Shown: positions 5,913 to 14,775 of the stretch, piece after piece
Layout: each line of letters starts with the position of its first letter
Numbering within the stretch: position 1 is the stretch's first letter
Source of the DNA: Parvularcula sp964342585
GTDB lineage: Bacteria; Pseudomonadota; Alphaproteobacteria; Caulobacterales; Parvularculaceae
Reading direction: 5' to 3'
Assembly: GCA_964342585.1 (NCBI GenBank)
Contig: CAYFHK010000031.1
Span: forward strand, 1 to 23,194
Length of the DNA: 23,194 nucleotides
Notes under the pieces: model-generated
Database searches by the model: none
The model's input: only the letters and a program-made list of their open reading frames with translations
Told to the model about the DNA's origin: nothing
Translations under genes and position numbers: made by a program

Positions 5913-8900
5913 CCACGCCTGAAGCCCTTTCGGCGTTGATGGCACAGGCCCCCGCGCTATATGCAGTCCCCGCAGGGCAGCCCTTCCTCGATGAGGTCTG
6001 TGCTGTCTTGACCGCAATCTATGCGGATGATCCGTTTGCCGCGTCAAAGTTGACGGTCTTCCTGCCCAATCGGCGCGCGGCGCGCGGCATGGCCGAGTGT
6101 TGGGCGCGCCATTCCGCGGCGCTCACCGGCGCGGAGGCGGCAATGCTGCCGCGTTTGCGCAGCCTCGGCGACGTCGATGAGAGCGATCTTTTGTTTTCCG
6201 GCGGGTTGCCAGCTGAGGCGCTCGACTTGCCGCCACCGATCGATGGAATGACGCGGCGTCTGTTGCTTGCGCAATTGATTTCGCGTCTGCCGGGGCGGGC
6301 AGAAAACTGGCCATCTATTCTTCGCGCAGCGGATGATTTGGCGGGCCTGCTTGATAGCTTCCATACGGAGAGTGTGCCGTTTGACGCGCTCCACACACTC
6401 ATCGACGATGAGGATTTGGGTAGCGCCGCACGGCATTGGGAAGAGTCGCTGGTTTTCCTCCGCATTGTGACGGAGGTTTGGCCGAGCTTGCTTCAAGAGC
6501 GGGGGCAAATGGACGGTGCCCTTCGGCAGCGTCTCATGCTTGAGGCGTTAGCAAATGAGGTGGAGGCGAGCGAAACGGATGCGCCGATGATCGTGGCGGG
6601 TTCGCTTGGCACCGTGGCCGCCACGGGCCGATTTATGGCGGCAGTGGCAAATAAGCCCAATGGTTTGGTCATTTTGCCAGGGCTCGATCAAGCGCTTGAT
6701 GCGCGCGCCTGGGCAGCCATTGATCCACCCCCCCCGCAGGCCGTCTTCCGTGAACGGCTGGATCGCGATTTTGGCGGTCGGCTGAATACGGAGGTGCCCC
6801 GCTGGCCATCGCCAGGGCGAGGTGAGGTGGGGGACGCGCGCCGCGCGCTTCTCTCCCTCGCCTTGCGCCCCGCAGAGGCGACCGATGATTGGCATGGCCA
6901 GCTCACCAAAATGACGCCCGAGATGACCGCGGGCGCTGTGGATGGATTGTCCGTCGCGGTTGCCGCGACGGAAGAGGAAGAGGCGCAATTTGTCAGCCTT
7001 CTAATTCGCGAGGCGCTAGAGATCCCAGGGCGTCGCGTGATGGTGGTCACCGCTGACCGCGCCTTGGCGTATCGCATCACGGTACGCCTCAAGGCGTGGA
7101 ACATCACGGTTGACGATAGCGGCGGCACGCCGCTGGCGAACACCTATCGCGGCAGCTTCTTCCGCCTTGTGGCCAAGTTTCTCACTGCGCCTGGCGATCC
7201 GCGTGCGTTTCTTGCACTGCTAGGGCATGATCTGTGTGCAGCCGGGATGGCGGCGCAAGGGTTCCGACAGCTACGCGCGCTTGCCGACAAAGCCTTTCGG
7301 GGTCCGCTGCGCGCCGGCGGCTGGTTGTGGGTGAAGGAGACGCTGGCGCGTATTCTCCCCGACGATCATCCGCTGGCGCCGGAATTACACCGCCTGATTG
7401 CTGATCTCGATCAGGCCATCCTTGGCCGCCAATCGGCGTCCGCCTTTCGTGATCGCCTAGAGGGGATGGTGACGCTCGCCGAGGCATTGGCCTGCACGCC
7501 CGAAGAGGAAGGGGCTGCGCGCCTATGGCGGTATGAAGATGGGGAGGCGCTGGCCAGTCTACTCAATGATCTGTTGGCGACCGATACGGCCGATGACATC
7601 TCAGGCGCTGAGGATGATGCAGCGCTCATCGATGCGTTGATGGCCGGCATTTCTGTGCGCAAGCGGGGCGGCCACCCGAGATTGGCCGTGTACGGCTTGC
7701 TGGAGGCGCGGCTGCAAACGGCAGATCTCGTGATCCTTGCCGGGCTTTCCGAAGGCGTCTGGCCGGACGCCGCGCCGACGGATTCCTTTCTTTCGCGGCC
7801 AATGAGGTCAAAGCTCGGGCTTCCCTCGCCCGAACAAATCATCGGGCGAGCGGGACTTGATTTTCTCCTTCATGCCAGCGCGCCCGAAGTTGTGTTGACG
7901 CGGGCAGAACGGCGCGAGCGCAGCCCGCAGCGGCCCTCCCGCTTTATGGTCCGCCTTGAGAGCTTTTTGCATCATCTCAAGCTTTGGAAAAGCGTTGATC
8001 GCGGGCCGCAATTGCGCCGACTTTGGGCCAAGCGTCATAGTGCTGCTGACCTCTCGCCGGCGACGCCACCGGCGCCCACACCGCCGGTTGACGCGCGGCC
8101 AACGCGATTGAGCGTCGGGGATATCGAGCGGCTCATCCGCGACCCGTTTGCGATCTATGCCAAACATGTCCTGGGGCTGAGGCCGCTTGATCAGGTGGCA
8201 ACGCCGATTGGGCCCCGCGAACGCGGGCTCGTCTTCCACAGCGTATTGGAAGCTGCCTTTCATCATGTGACGGATGAAGGCCTCACGCGCCTCAAGGAGG
8301 TGACGGAAACTAGCTTTGCGCACGCGCTTGATGCGCATGGCGTGCCGCAAAGCTTTCAAACTCTTTGGGGCCCTGCGTGGGCGCGGACGAAATCTGTTGC
8401 AATCGCCTACGAGACGCAAATCGCAGAGGAGGGCAAGCCCCTTGCCGCGGAAGTCAGTGGTGAGTGGACGATTGATGGACTTACTTCGCCGATGCGCATC
8501 CACGGGCGTGCAGACCGTATCGATCATTTGAAAGAGGGTAAGCTGAGCATTGTAGATTTCAAGACAAGCGGCACGCCGCCAACTCTGAAGCAATCGACAA
8601 AATTCAGCCCACAGCTCGCCATTCTCGGCCTCATGGGAGAGGCGGGTGCGTTTGAAGGTTTGCCTGCCGCTGCCGTCGGTCGATTGAGTTTTGTGTCGCT
8701 TACCGGAAAGGAAGGCGAGGCGGTATTGTTCGACAAGGCCCATACGGTCTTCGACGCCGACATGCGTGAATATCTCGATGAGGCAAACGCGCGTTTGGTT
8801 GAGCTTATCACGGCGTATCAGGATCAAGCGCAACCCTATCTATCCCAGCCGCGCCCGCAGTTTACGGATGATTACGGCGACTACGACCATCTCGCCCGGC

Positions 8901-8938
8901 GCGGAGAATGGGCCACGCTTGGAGGCGGCGATGATTGA
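5909..8938 (+). CDS. addB: Double-strand break repair protein AddB (alphaproteobacterial type)
   Basis: Second subunit of the AddAB helicase-nuclease, which resects double-strand breaks for RecA loading; 1009 aa. The N-terminal part resembles UvrD-like helicases but has VFLPNRRAARGMAE where a Walker A would be, so it is not an ATPase, as usual for this type. The C-terminal nuclease domain (roughly residues 735-960) opens with TRLSVGDIERLIRDPFAIYAK and has RGLVFHSVLE (His), GRADRIDHL (Asp), IVDFKTSG (D-x-K) and a QLAIL Gln: a complete PD-(D/E)XK centre. The four Fe-S cysteines of Gram-positive AddB are not apparent. GTG 5909 overlaps the murU stop; ATG 5939 (MAQAPALYAV) is an alternative, and neither has a strong Shine-Dalgarno. 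The 3' end overlaps addA by 8 bases. Confidence 0.95.
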   Translation: MTTPEALSALMAQAPALYAVPAGQPFLDEVCAVLTAIYADDPFAASKLTVFLPNRRAARGMAECWARHSAALTGAEAAMLPRLRSLGDVDESDLLFSGGLPAEALDLPPPIDGMTRRLLLAQLISRLPGRAENWPSILRAADDLAGLLDSFHTESVPFDALHTLIDDEDLGSAARHWEESLVFLRIVTEVWPSLLQERGQMDGALRQRLMLEALANEVEASETDAPMIVAGSLGTVAATGRFMAAVANKPNGLVILPGLDQALDARAWAAIDPPPPQAVFRERLDRDFGGRLNTEVPRWPSPGRGEVGDARRALLSLALRPAEATDDWHGQLTKMTPEMTAGAVDGLSVAVAATEEEEAQFVSLLIREALEIPGRRVMVVTADRALAYRITVRLKAWNITVDDSGGTPLANTYRGSFFRLVAKFLTAPGDPRAFLALLGHDLCAAGMAAQGFRQLRALADKAFRGPLRAGGWLWVKETLARILPDDHPLAPELHRLIADLDQAILGRQSASAFRDRLEGMVTLAEALACTPEEEGAARLWRYEDGEALASLLNDLLATDTADDISGAEDDAALIDALMAGISVRKRGGHPRLAVYGLLEARLQTADLVILAGLSEGVWPDAAPTDSFLSRPMRSKLGLPSPEQIIGRAGLDFLLHASAPEVVLTRAERRERSPQRPSRFMVRLESFLHHLKLWKSVDRGPQLRRLWAKRHSAADLSPATPPAPTPPVDARPTRLSVGDIERLIRDPFAIYAKHVLGLRPLDQVATPIGPRERGLVFHSVLEAAFHHVTDEGLTRLKEVTETSFAHALDAHGVPQSFQTLWGPAWARTKSVAIAYETQIAEEGKPLAAEVSGEWTIDGLTSPMRIHGRADRIDHLKEGKLSIVDFKTSGTPPTLKQSTKFSPQLAILGLMGEAGAFEGLPAAAVGRLSFVSLTGKEGEAVLFDKAHTVFDADMREYLDEANARLVELITAYQDQAQPYLSQPRPQFTDDYGDYDHLARRGEWATLGGGDD

Positions 8939-11900
8939 TCGGTCATTGCCCGCCGTTATCGAGACAACCGCGAGGCAGGCGCGTGCTGCTTCCCCAGACC
9001 GTTCCGCATGGGTGTCTGCCAATGCAGGCTCAGGCAAAACACATGTGCTGACCCAGCGCGTCATCCGTCTCCTGATTGGCGACCCAGCGACGGGCCGCGG
9101 GGCCACCAGCCCCGATAAGCTCGTCTGCATCACCTTCACCAAGGCGGCGGCTGCGGAGATGGAAGCGCGTTTATTCAGCCGATTGAGCACGTGGGCATTG
9201 GCGACGGATGACGATCTGCGCGGAGCACTCGAGGACGTGGTGCCGGGCGGCGTGCCGACGCCGCGATTGCCGCAGATCCGGCGGCTTTTTGCGCGCGCAT
9301 TGGAAACGCCGGGCGGGCTGAAAATCCAAACCATTCATGCCTTCTGTGAACGGATCTTACGACGCTTTCCGGCCGAGGCGGGCTTGTTGCCAGGCTTTGA
9401 GGTGATGGATGACGAGGTGGGGGCGACCGCGCAGGGGCAAATCCTCCAAGAGCTGGCCGGGCAAGCGACAGCCGGGGATTTGGCTTTGCGGGGTCTCTTC
9501 CAAGCGATCTTGCCGCGGCTCGCCACAGATGCCGCACGCGGGCAGGCTTTCGCGCAATTGATCAGTGCTGCGCCGGGCCTCGCCGCCGCGGTCGATGCCG
9601 CCGGTGGGGAGGAGGCCTATTTCCATGCGCTCCGTGCGGAGTTGGGCGTGCCACCTAAGGGCGATCCGACCGAATGGCAGCAATCGGCGCTGGCTGGAAT
9701 CGATCGGTCGTTCCTGCGCGATCTGGATACGCATAAGGATTTATTCGCGGCGAAGACCGTTCGGCCAAAGGTGGATGCGCTGGTTCGTGTATTAGACGTT
9801 CCTTCGGATCGCTTGGCAGAGATATTTGAAGAGGTCTGCGATGCCGTCCTCAACCAGCATTGGTCGCGGCCGAAGCCGCCACGCGTGGCAAAGGACAAGG
9901 TGCTAAAGGCGCTGCCCGATTTCATTCGCGACTGGGAAGCGATGATTGATCAACTCATGACGGCTGTCGATGCCGAGCGCGCCTTGACCTGCGCCCAGGC
10001 GAGCGAAGCGATGATCCGTCTAGGGCTGATCGTCCATGCCCGCTACGGCGAATTCAAGGCACAACGAGGCTTGCTCGATTATAACGACCTCATCGATCGC
10101 ACGGCGGCGGTGCTGCGCACGGTTGATGGGCTCTGGGTGCGATACAAGCTCGATCAGGGCATTGATCATATCCTCTTGGACGAGGCGCAGGATACGGCTG
10201 CTGCGCAATGGTCCGTCATCGAACCGCTTTATCGAGAGTTCTTCGAAACGACCCCCGATGCCGAAGCGCCGCGCACGGTATTTGTGGTCGGAGATAAGAA
10301 GCAATCGATCTATTCCTTCCAAGGCGCGGATGCTGATCTTTTTGAAGAGAAGCGGGCGGTGTTGGGCAAAACGGTCCCCGCTGATTTCAACTATCGCGAT
10401 GAAACCCTCTTTTTGTCGTTCCGGTCGGCGCCGGCTGTTCTCGATTTTGCGGATGCGCTTTTTGAAGGCGAAAGCGGGGAGGGCGTGCATGGGGGCGCGC
10501 CAGAGCCGCATGCGAGTGCGCATCCCCACGCCTATGGCCGCGTTGAGGTATGGCCTCTCGTGCCGCGCGCTAAAGTGGATACGGAGGATCCGTGGGACTT
10601 GCCCGTCGATGCGGCAAATGCGGCGGACCCCGCCCGCGTCTTGGCCGGACAAATCGCGGATGAGATCATCCGCCTCGTGACGGAGGAACGGCGGTCGCAC
10701 AAGGAGGTTGCCTATGGCTATGGCGACATCATGGTCCTGTGCCAAACGCGGGGTCGTCAATTTAAGGAACTCATCCGGACGCTGTCTGCACGCGGCGTCC
10801 CCACGGCGGGGGCCGACCGCGTTTCCTTGAAGGCGGATGTCGCGGTGCGCGATTTGCTCGCGGCGCTCAGATTTGCCGTGAACCAGGACGATGATCTGAG
10901 CCTTGCAGAGCTGCTGACGTCGCCATTTTTCGATTTCGGCGATGCTGATTTGTTCGAGGTTTGTCATGGCCGGGGTAGTCGGCGGCTTTGGTCCGTTCTC
11001 AGAGAGAAGGCGGGTGAAGCGGGGCGGCTCGCCTCGGCATGCGATGTGGTTGTGGAGGCGCTCGACGCGGCGATTTACACGGGGCGACAATCCGGCCCCT
11101 TCGCGTTTTTCTCCGCCCTTCTCGATCAGGGCACGCCCAGCGGCCTCAAGAGGTTCCGCTCGCGGCTCGGTGCCACCTCCGATGAGGCGATCGACGAGGT
11201 GTTGACCGAGGCGTTGCAGTTTGAGCTGCGCGAAATCAAGAGCTTGGAGGCGTTTCTCTATCGGCTTGAGAATCTAGATACGGATATCAAGAAAGATGCG
11301 GCGGCGAAGGGCGATGTCGTCCGTCTAATGACGGTCCATGGCGCAAAGGGCCTCGAGGCGCCGGTCGTCTTCCTTGCCGATGCGTCCTATAAAGAGCAAG
11401 GGCGCATCGATGCGCTCATCCCGCTGGCGGCGGAGGGCCGAGTCACGACGCGCGGTGCGTTGATCTTTCCTGCGGGCGGCAAAGAGCAAGATGCCCCTGC
11501 CGTCGCGGCCGCCCGCGCCGAGGCGAAGCGCCGGGCCTTGGAAGAGTATCGGCGTAAGCTTTATGTGGCCGCCACCCGTGCTGAAGAGCGACTTTATGTT
11601 TGTGGTATCCAGCGCGGCGCCAAGGCAAAAGACTATGAAAAGGCGTTGACGGAGGATCCACGCGAGACGGACTGGCACGCCCTCGCGCAACAAGCTGCGG
11701 CGCGCTTAGGACCCCGCATGATTGAGGAGACGGTCGAGGGAGCGTCGGCACCGCGGTTTATCTTCGAGACAAACACCAAGCCGCCAGCATTGTCGCTTGA
11801 AAATAAGCAGGAGACGGATGAACAAGATGATACCGCGACCGCGCCAAGCTGGCTTCAAAACCCGCTCCCGCCAGAGCGTCCTGATCCGATCCGCTTGCCG

Positions 11901-12488
11901 TCAAGCGAGGAACCCTCCGTAGGCGGGCTGATCGAGGATGAGGGGCCCATCCTTCCGCCGCGGCGCAATCGAGAGAGAGGCCTTAACCGGCAGGCCCGAG
12001 GCGTTTTACTTCACCACCTCTTGGAGGTGTTGCCGACGGTTCGTCCTGATGCCCGGCGGGACGTGGGCGCGCGGCTCCTGGCGCAGCGCGCGCCGGAAGC
12101 GGCAGTGTATCAACGGGCCGCATGGCTCGACGAGGTGATGGCGGTGTTAGACGACCCGCGCTTTGCTGATGTTTTCTGCGTGGATGCCGAGGCGGAAGTC
12201 GCGCTGCATGGCAAGCTGAAGGGGGCCACCTATAGCGGCCGGGTCGATCGGCTGCTCGTCACGCAGACCCGCGTGCTGGTGGTCGATTACAAAACCCACC
12301 GGCCTCCGCCATTGGCGCCGGCGGCGACACCGCGCGGCATTCGCCAGCAAATGGCCGTTTATGCAGGCCTTTTACGTGCGCTCTATCCCGGACGGCAGGT
12401 GGAAGCGGCCATTTTGTGGACGTATGCCCCTGCGCTGGTGCCCCTGCCTGAAGCGTTGCTGAACGACGCCCTAGAAAGCATTGCTTAG
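8931..12488 (+). CDS. addA: Double-strand break repair helicase-nuclease AddA
   Basis: ATP-driven 3'-5' helicase and nuclease subunit of AddAB, 1185 aa. Motifs in order: Walker A ANAGSGKT (residues 30-37), Ia VCITFTKAAAAEM, Ic IQTIHAFCERIL, II LLDEAQDTAAAQW, III VVGDKKQSIYSFQGAD, IV LFLSFRSAPAVLDF, V VRLMTVHGAKGLEAPVVFL, VI KLYVAATRAEERLYV. The C-terminal RecB-type nuclease has RGVLLHHLLE, GRVDRLL, VVDYKTH and QQMAVYAGLL, so both helicase and nuclease look active. ATG 8931 is chosen because GGAGG lies at 8921-8925 and the Walker A then sits at the normal position; the open frame extends 80 codons upstream inside addB without homology. It ends the overlapping cluster; trxA starts 88 bases later with no terminator between. 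Confidence 0.97.
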   Translation: MIDRSLPAVIETTARQARAASPDRSAWVSANAGSGKTHVLTQRVIRLLIGDPATGRGATSPDKLVCITFTKAAAAEMEARLFSRLSTWALATDDDLRGALEDVVPGGVPTPRLPQIRRLFARALETPGGLKIQTIHAFCERILRRFPAEAGLLPGFEVMDDEVGATAQGQILQELAGQATAGDLALRGLFQAILPRLATDAARGQAFAQLISAAPGLAAAVDAAGGEEAYFHALRAELGVPPKGDPTEWQQSALAGIDRSFLRDLDTHKDLFAAKTVRPKVDALVRVLDVPSDRLAEIFEEVCDAVLNQHWSRPKPPRVAKDKVLKALPDFIRDWEAMIDQLMTAVDAERALTCAQASEAMIRLGLIVHARYGEFKAQRGLLDYNDLIDRTAAVLRTVDGLWVRYKLDQGIDHILLDEAQDTAAAQWSVIEPLYREFFETTPDAEAPRTVFVVGDKKQSIYSFQGADADLFEEKRAVLGKTVPADFNYRDETLFLSFRSAPAVLDFADALFEGESGEGVHGGAPEPHASAHPHAYGRVEVWPLVPRAKVDTEDPWDLPVDAANAADPARVLAGQIADEIIRLVTEERRSHKEVAYGYGDIMVLCQTRGRQFKELIRTLSARGVPTAGADRVSLKADVAVRDLLAALRFAVNQDDDLSLAELLTSPFFDFGDADLFEVCHGRGSRRLWSVLREKAGEAGRLASACDVVVEALDAAIYTGRQSGPFAFFSALLDQGTPSGLKRFRSRLGATSDEAIDEVLTEALQFELREIKSLEAFLYRLENLDTDIKKDAAAKGDVVRLMTVHGAKGLEAPVVFLADASYKEQGRIDALIPLAAEGRVTTRGALIFPAGGKEQDAPAVAAARAEAKRRALEEYRRKLYVAATRAEERLYVCGIQRGAKAKDYEKALTEDPRETDWHALAQQAAARLGPRMIEETVEGASAPRFIFETNTKPPALSLENKQETDEQDDTATAPSWLQNPLPPERPDPIRLPSSEEPSVGGLIEDEGPILPPRRNRERGLNRQARGVLLHHLLEVLPTVRPDARRDVGARLLAQRAPEAAVYQRAAWLDEVMAVLDDPRFADVFCVDAEAEVALHGKLKGATYSGRVDRLLVTQTRVLVVDYKTHRPPPLAPAATPRGIRQQMAVYAGLLRALYPGRQVEAAILWTYAPALVPLPEALLNDALESIA

Positions 12489-12575
12489 GCGGGGACTTGC
12501 GGGGGCGGGCCGATCCCTTAAATCTGCTGTCGAATATGAAACAACGCCGCCGATGGAGGCGAGAAAGGCCGTAAC

Positions 12576-12905
12576 ATGGCGATCAAGAAAGTCACCGATG
12601 CAAGTTTTGAAGCGGACGTCGTGAAGAGTGACGGCGTCGTGCTGGTCGATTTTTGGGCGACCTGGTGTGGGCCGTGCCGCCAAATCGCGCCGGCGCTCGA
12701 CGAAATCGCCAGTGAGATGGAAGGCAAGCTGACCATCGCCAAGGTCGATATCGACGAGAACCCCACCACGCCGATGCAATATGGCGTGCGCGGCGTGCCC
12801 ACGCTGATGCTTTTTAAGGATGGTGAACTGCTGTCTACGAAGGTTGGCGCTGATGCGAAGAGCAATATTGAGAGCTGGGTGAAAGACTCAATTGCTGCAG
12901 CATAA
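12576..12905 (+). CDS. trxA: Thioredoxin 1
   Basis: A 109-aa cytoplasmic disulfide reductase. The active site WCGPC is at residues 30-34, with the buried Asp in VDFW (D25) and the cis-proline in RGVPTLM (P75). Length and motifs are those of ordinary TrxA. ATG 12576 is preceded by GAGAAAGG. The 87-base gap after addA holds only a weak promoter-like pair (TTGCGG near 12497 and TAAATC near 12519), so trxA may be read both from addA and from its own promoter. A strong bidirectional hairpin terminates it. The addB-addA-trxA order is a recurrent alphaproteobacterial arrangement. Confidence 0.97.
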   Translation: MAIKKVTDASFEADVVKSDGVVLVDFWATWCGPCRQIAPALDEIASEMEGKLTIAKVDIDENPTTPMQYGVRGVPTLMLFKDGELLSTKVGADAKSNIESWVKDSIAAA

Positions 12906-12938
12906 CCCGCTCTGAGTTCAGTATCGTTTTGAATACGA

Positions 12939-12964
12939 AAAGGCCGCCCTTCGAGGCGGCCTTT
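12939..12964. terminator. Bidirectional terminator between trxA and the HemY-domain gene
   Basis: A perfect 10-bp stem AAAGGCCGCC/GGCGGCCTTT (12939-12948 with 12955-12964) encloses loop CTTCGA. The A-run on one side and T-run on the other serve both converging genes. Confidence 0.85.
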
Positions 12965-12967
12965 GGC

Positions 12968-14620
12968 TTATCTGAGGCCCCCACCGGAGACCTTTTTGTC
13001 TTGCGCCTTTTCTTGGGAAGAAGCCGCTGATGGCGGCTCATCGTCGCCGGCTTCGGCAGCTGACGGGCCAAACACCACGGTGGGCTCGCGCTCCGTTTCT
13101 TCGGCGTCCTCGGGTTTTTTGGCTTCGGGCTCGACGTCCCGGTCGTCCGCTGACGCATCGCTCTCGTTTTGTGCCGGCTCGCTCGACCAAAGGCTCTCCT
13201 CTTGATCGGCGATGTCCTCGCTCGGCGCGTCCGTGACCTCTTCGCTTTCGACCTCGATCTCTTCGACGGCGGGTTCGGGCGCGGCCGGGGCGCTGAGGAG
13301 GCGGATTTCCTCGCGCGATAGCCCTGTTTGGATCTCTTCAAGTGGCGGGGGTGCCATGCGGCCATGATCGCCGAATTCGCGGATCAGCCGTTGCCAGCCA
13401 TCGGTGGTGAAATGGAAGACGCCATCGGCGCCCGGCACCGGGTCGAGCGGCGCCGCGGCGGCGCGGTCGAGCCAGACTTGCGCCGCGTCGCGGCCCGAAA
13501 GCCCTTCAACGGCGGCGGCCATGGCGGCAAAGGCGCGGGCGCGCGGCTGGCGGGTGAGGACGTCTTCGAGCGTATCCCGCGCGGTGGCGTACTCACCCAG
13601 GGCGATGTCCTGCTCGGCAATGAGCAGCTTGCTTTCATCCGCATCGGGACGGCGCTCCGCCAATTTTTTGAGGCGCGCGGCGCGGCGTTCAACCGTTTCG
13701 TCTGCGTAAAGATCGGCCATGGTCTTGGCGATAGCCGGATGCGGGGCGACCGACCACGCATCATCCAAAATGCGGCCTGCCCGAGAGCGGCGGCCAGCGG
13801 CGGCCTCGATCTGCGCTGCCAAAACGGCGGCTGGCGCGAAGCCGGCGCTTTTCTTCAGCGCCGTTTCTGCATCTTTGACGGCGCTATCATTGTCACCGGC
13901 ATTACGCGCCGCGTAGGCGCCCGCGGTGAGAAGGGCGGCTTCCCGGCGGCGCGCGGCTTCGCCTTCTTCAAGGCCATTTTGCTGGGCAAGGCGCAGTGCT
14001 TCACGGGCATCGCCCCAGGCGCCGCGATCAATGCTGAGACTGTAGACGGATTGATAAGCCCATTCTGCGCCGGGACGCAGACGGAAGGCGCGATCGGCAT
14101 ATTCCCGCGCCTCTTTCCGATCGCCGCGCGACATGGCTTGAAGATAAAGCCCGCGCAGCCCCAAAAACTCCGTTTCCGGCGCTTCGAGCATAGCGGAGAA
14201 GGCCGCTTGTGCCGTCTCCTCGTCGCCGGCGAGCTGGGCGGCCTGCGCGGTGAGCAAACGGGTGACGCCAGGCTCTTCAAGGTTCCTCGATGCGAGGCGG
14301 GCATTGCGCTGGGCGTCTGCAGCGTCGCCCGCGGCGACAGCTTCAAGGCCGCGGGTGAGGGCGATCATGCCTTTGGAGCGACGGGTCTCGGCGGCTTTGC
14401 GGCGGATATTCGAGGGCAAACGCGCGAGGCCAGAGGCGATGAGCGTTGCGACGGCAATCAGCACGGCAGCGGTGACCAGCAGACCCAAGAGCAGGCCCGA
14501 ATGCACGTCGATCAGCGTGTCGCCGACCCGCATCTGCGTGAAGCCTTGCAGCGCGCCGAGCCAGGTTATGCCCGCAGCAACAAGCACAATCGCGATCAAA
14601 TAAATCAGTATGCGCAGCAT
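12968..14620 (-). CDS. HemY-domain, TPR-containing inner-membrane protein
   Basis: A 550-aa protein of the HemY_N family found at the end of hemCD clusters; it is not protoporphyrinogen oxidase. Two membrane segments are visible (about residues 3-25 and 40-63), as in the HemY_N domain. A long alpha-helical region of TPR-like Ala/Arg-rich pairs follows (about 85-400), then an acidic, Pro/Glu-rich low-complexity tail (about 410-550). The tail looks disordered. The family's biochemical function is poorly known; proposed roles are in haem synthesis organisation or as a scaffold. The ATG at 14620 has a good GAGGT Shine-Dalgarno. The 155-base gap to the Mic60-like gene upstream contains a hairpin that may partly terminate transcription. 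Confidence 0.88.
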   Translation of the reverse strand: MLRILIYLIAIVLVAAGITWLGALQGFTQMRVGDTLIDVHSGLLLGLLVTAAVLIAVATLIASGLARLPSNIRRKAAETRRSKGMIALTRGLEAVAAGDAADAQRNARLASRNLEEPGVTRLLTAQAAQLAGDEETAQAAFSAMLEAPETEFLGLRGLYLQAMSRGDRKEAREYADRAFRLRPGAEWAYQSVYSLSIDRGAWGDAREALRLAQQNGLEEGEAARRREAALLTAGAYAARNAGDNDSAVKDAETALKKSAGFAPAAVLAAQIEAAAGRRSRAGRILDDAWSVAPHPAIAKTMADLYADETVERRAARLKKLAERRPDADESKLLIAEQDIALGEYATARDTLEDVLTRQPRARAFAAMAAAVEGLSGRDAAQVWLDRAAAAPLDPVPGADGVFHFTTDGWQRLIREFGDHGRMAPPPLEEIQTGLSREEIRLLSAPAAPEPAVEEIEVESEEVTDAPSEDIADQEESLWSSEPAQNESDASADDRDVEPEAKKPEDAEETEREPTVVFGPSAAEAGDDEPPSAASSQEKAQDKKVSGGGLR

Positions 14621-14730
14621 GTCGTTACCTCAAGCCTCTGGCGCGGGTGATGAAGAAGACGAACGCGCCTGCGCCATCGTTGGGTCGTGCACCACACGCC
14701 TCGTTAACGTATTTCGCAAGACTCGGTTCG

Positions 14731-14757
14731 AAAAGACAGCGCCGATCATCTCGGCGC
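14731..14757 (-). terminator. Possible weak terminator or attenuator after the Mic60-like gene
   Basis: On the minus strand GCGCCGA (14757-14751) pairs with TCGGCGC (14745-14739) around a 5-base loop, then TGTCTTTT (14738-14731). The T-tract is interrupted, so termination may be partial and would set the HemY-domain gene level relative to upstream genes. Confidence 0.45.
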
Positions 14758-14775
14758 CGCCATTTCTTCGGCTTA

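Noticed and set aside
7808..8833. 341-codon minus-strand open frame inside addB
   Set aside because: It covers the intact AddB nuclease domain on the + strand; no recognisable motif in the antisense translation.
8691..8930. N-terminal extension of AddA upstream of ATG 8931
   Set aside because: The 80 extra codons lie wholly in addB in another frame; GGAGG precedes ATG 8931 and the Walker A motif then has its normal position.
10020..11090. 356-codon minus-strand open frame inside addA
   Set aside because: It covers addA helicase motifs II to IV; Arg/His-rich translation without motifs.
13328..14650. 440-codon open frame on the + strand, antisense to the HemY-domain gene
   Set aside because: High GC leaves few stops; the composition is unnatural, and the minus-strand gene has membrane helices, a Shine-Dalgarno and a matching cluster context.
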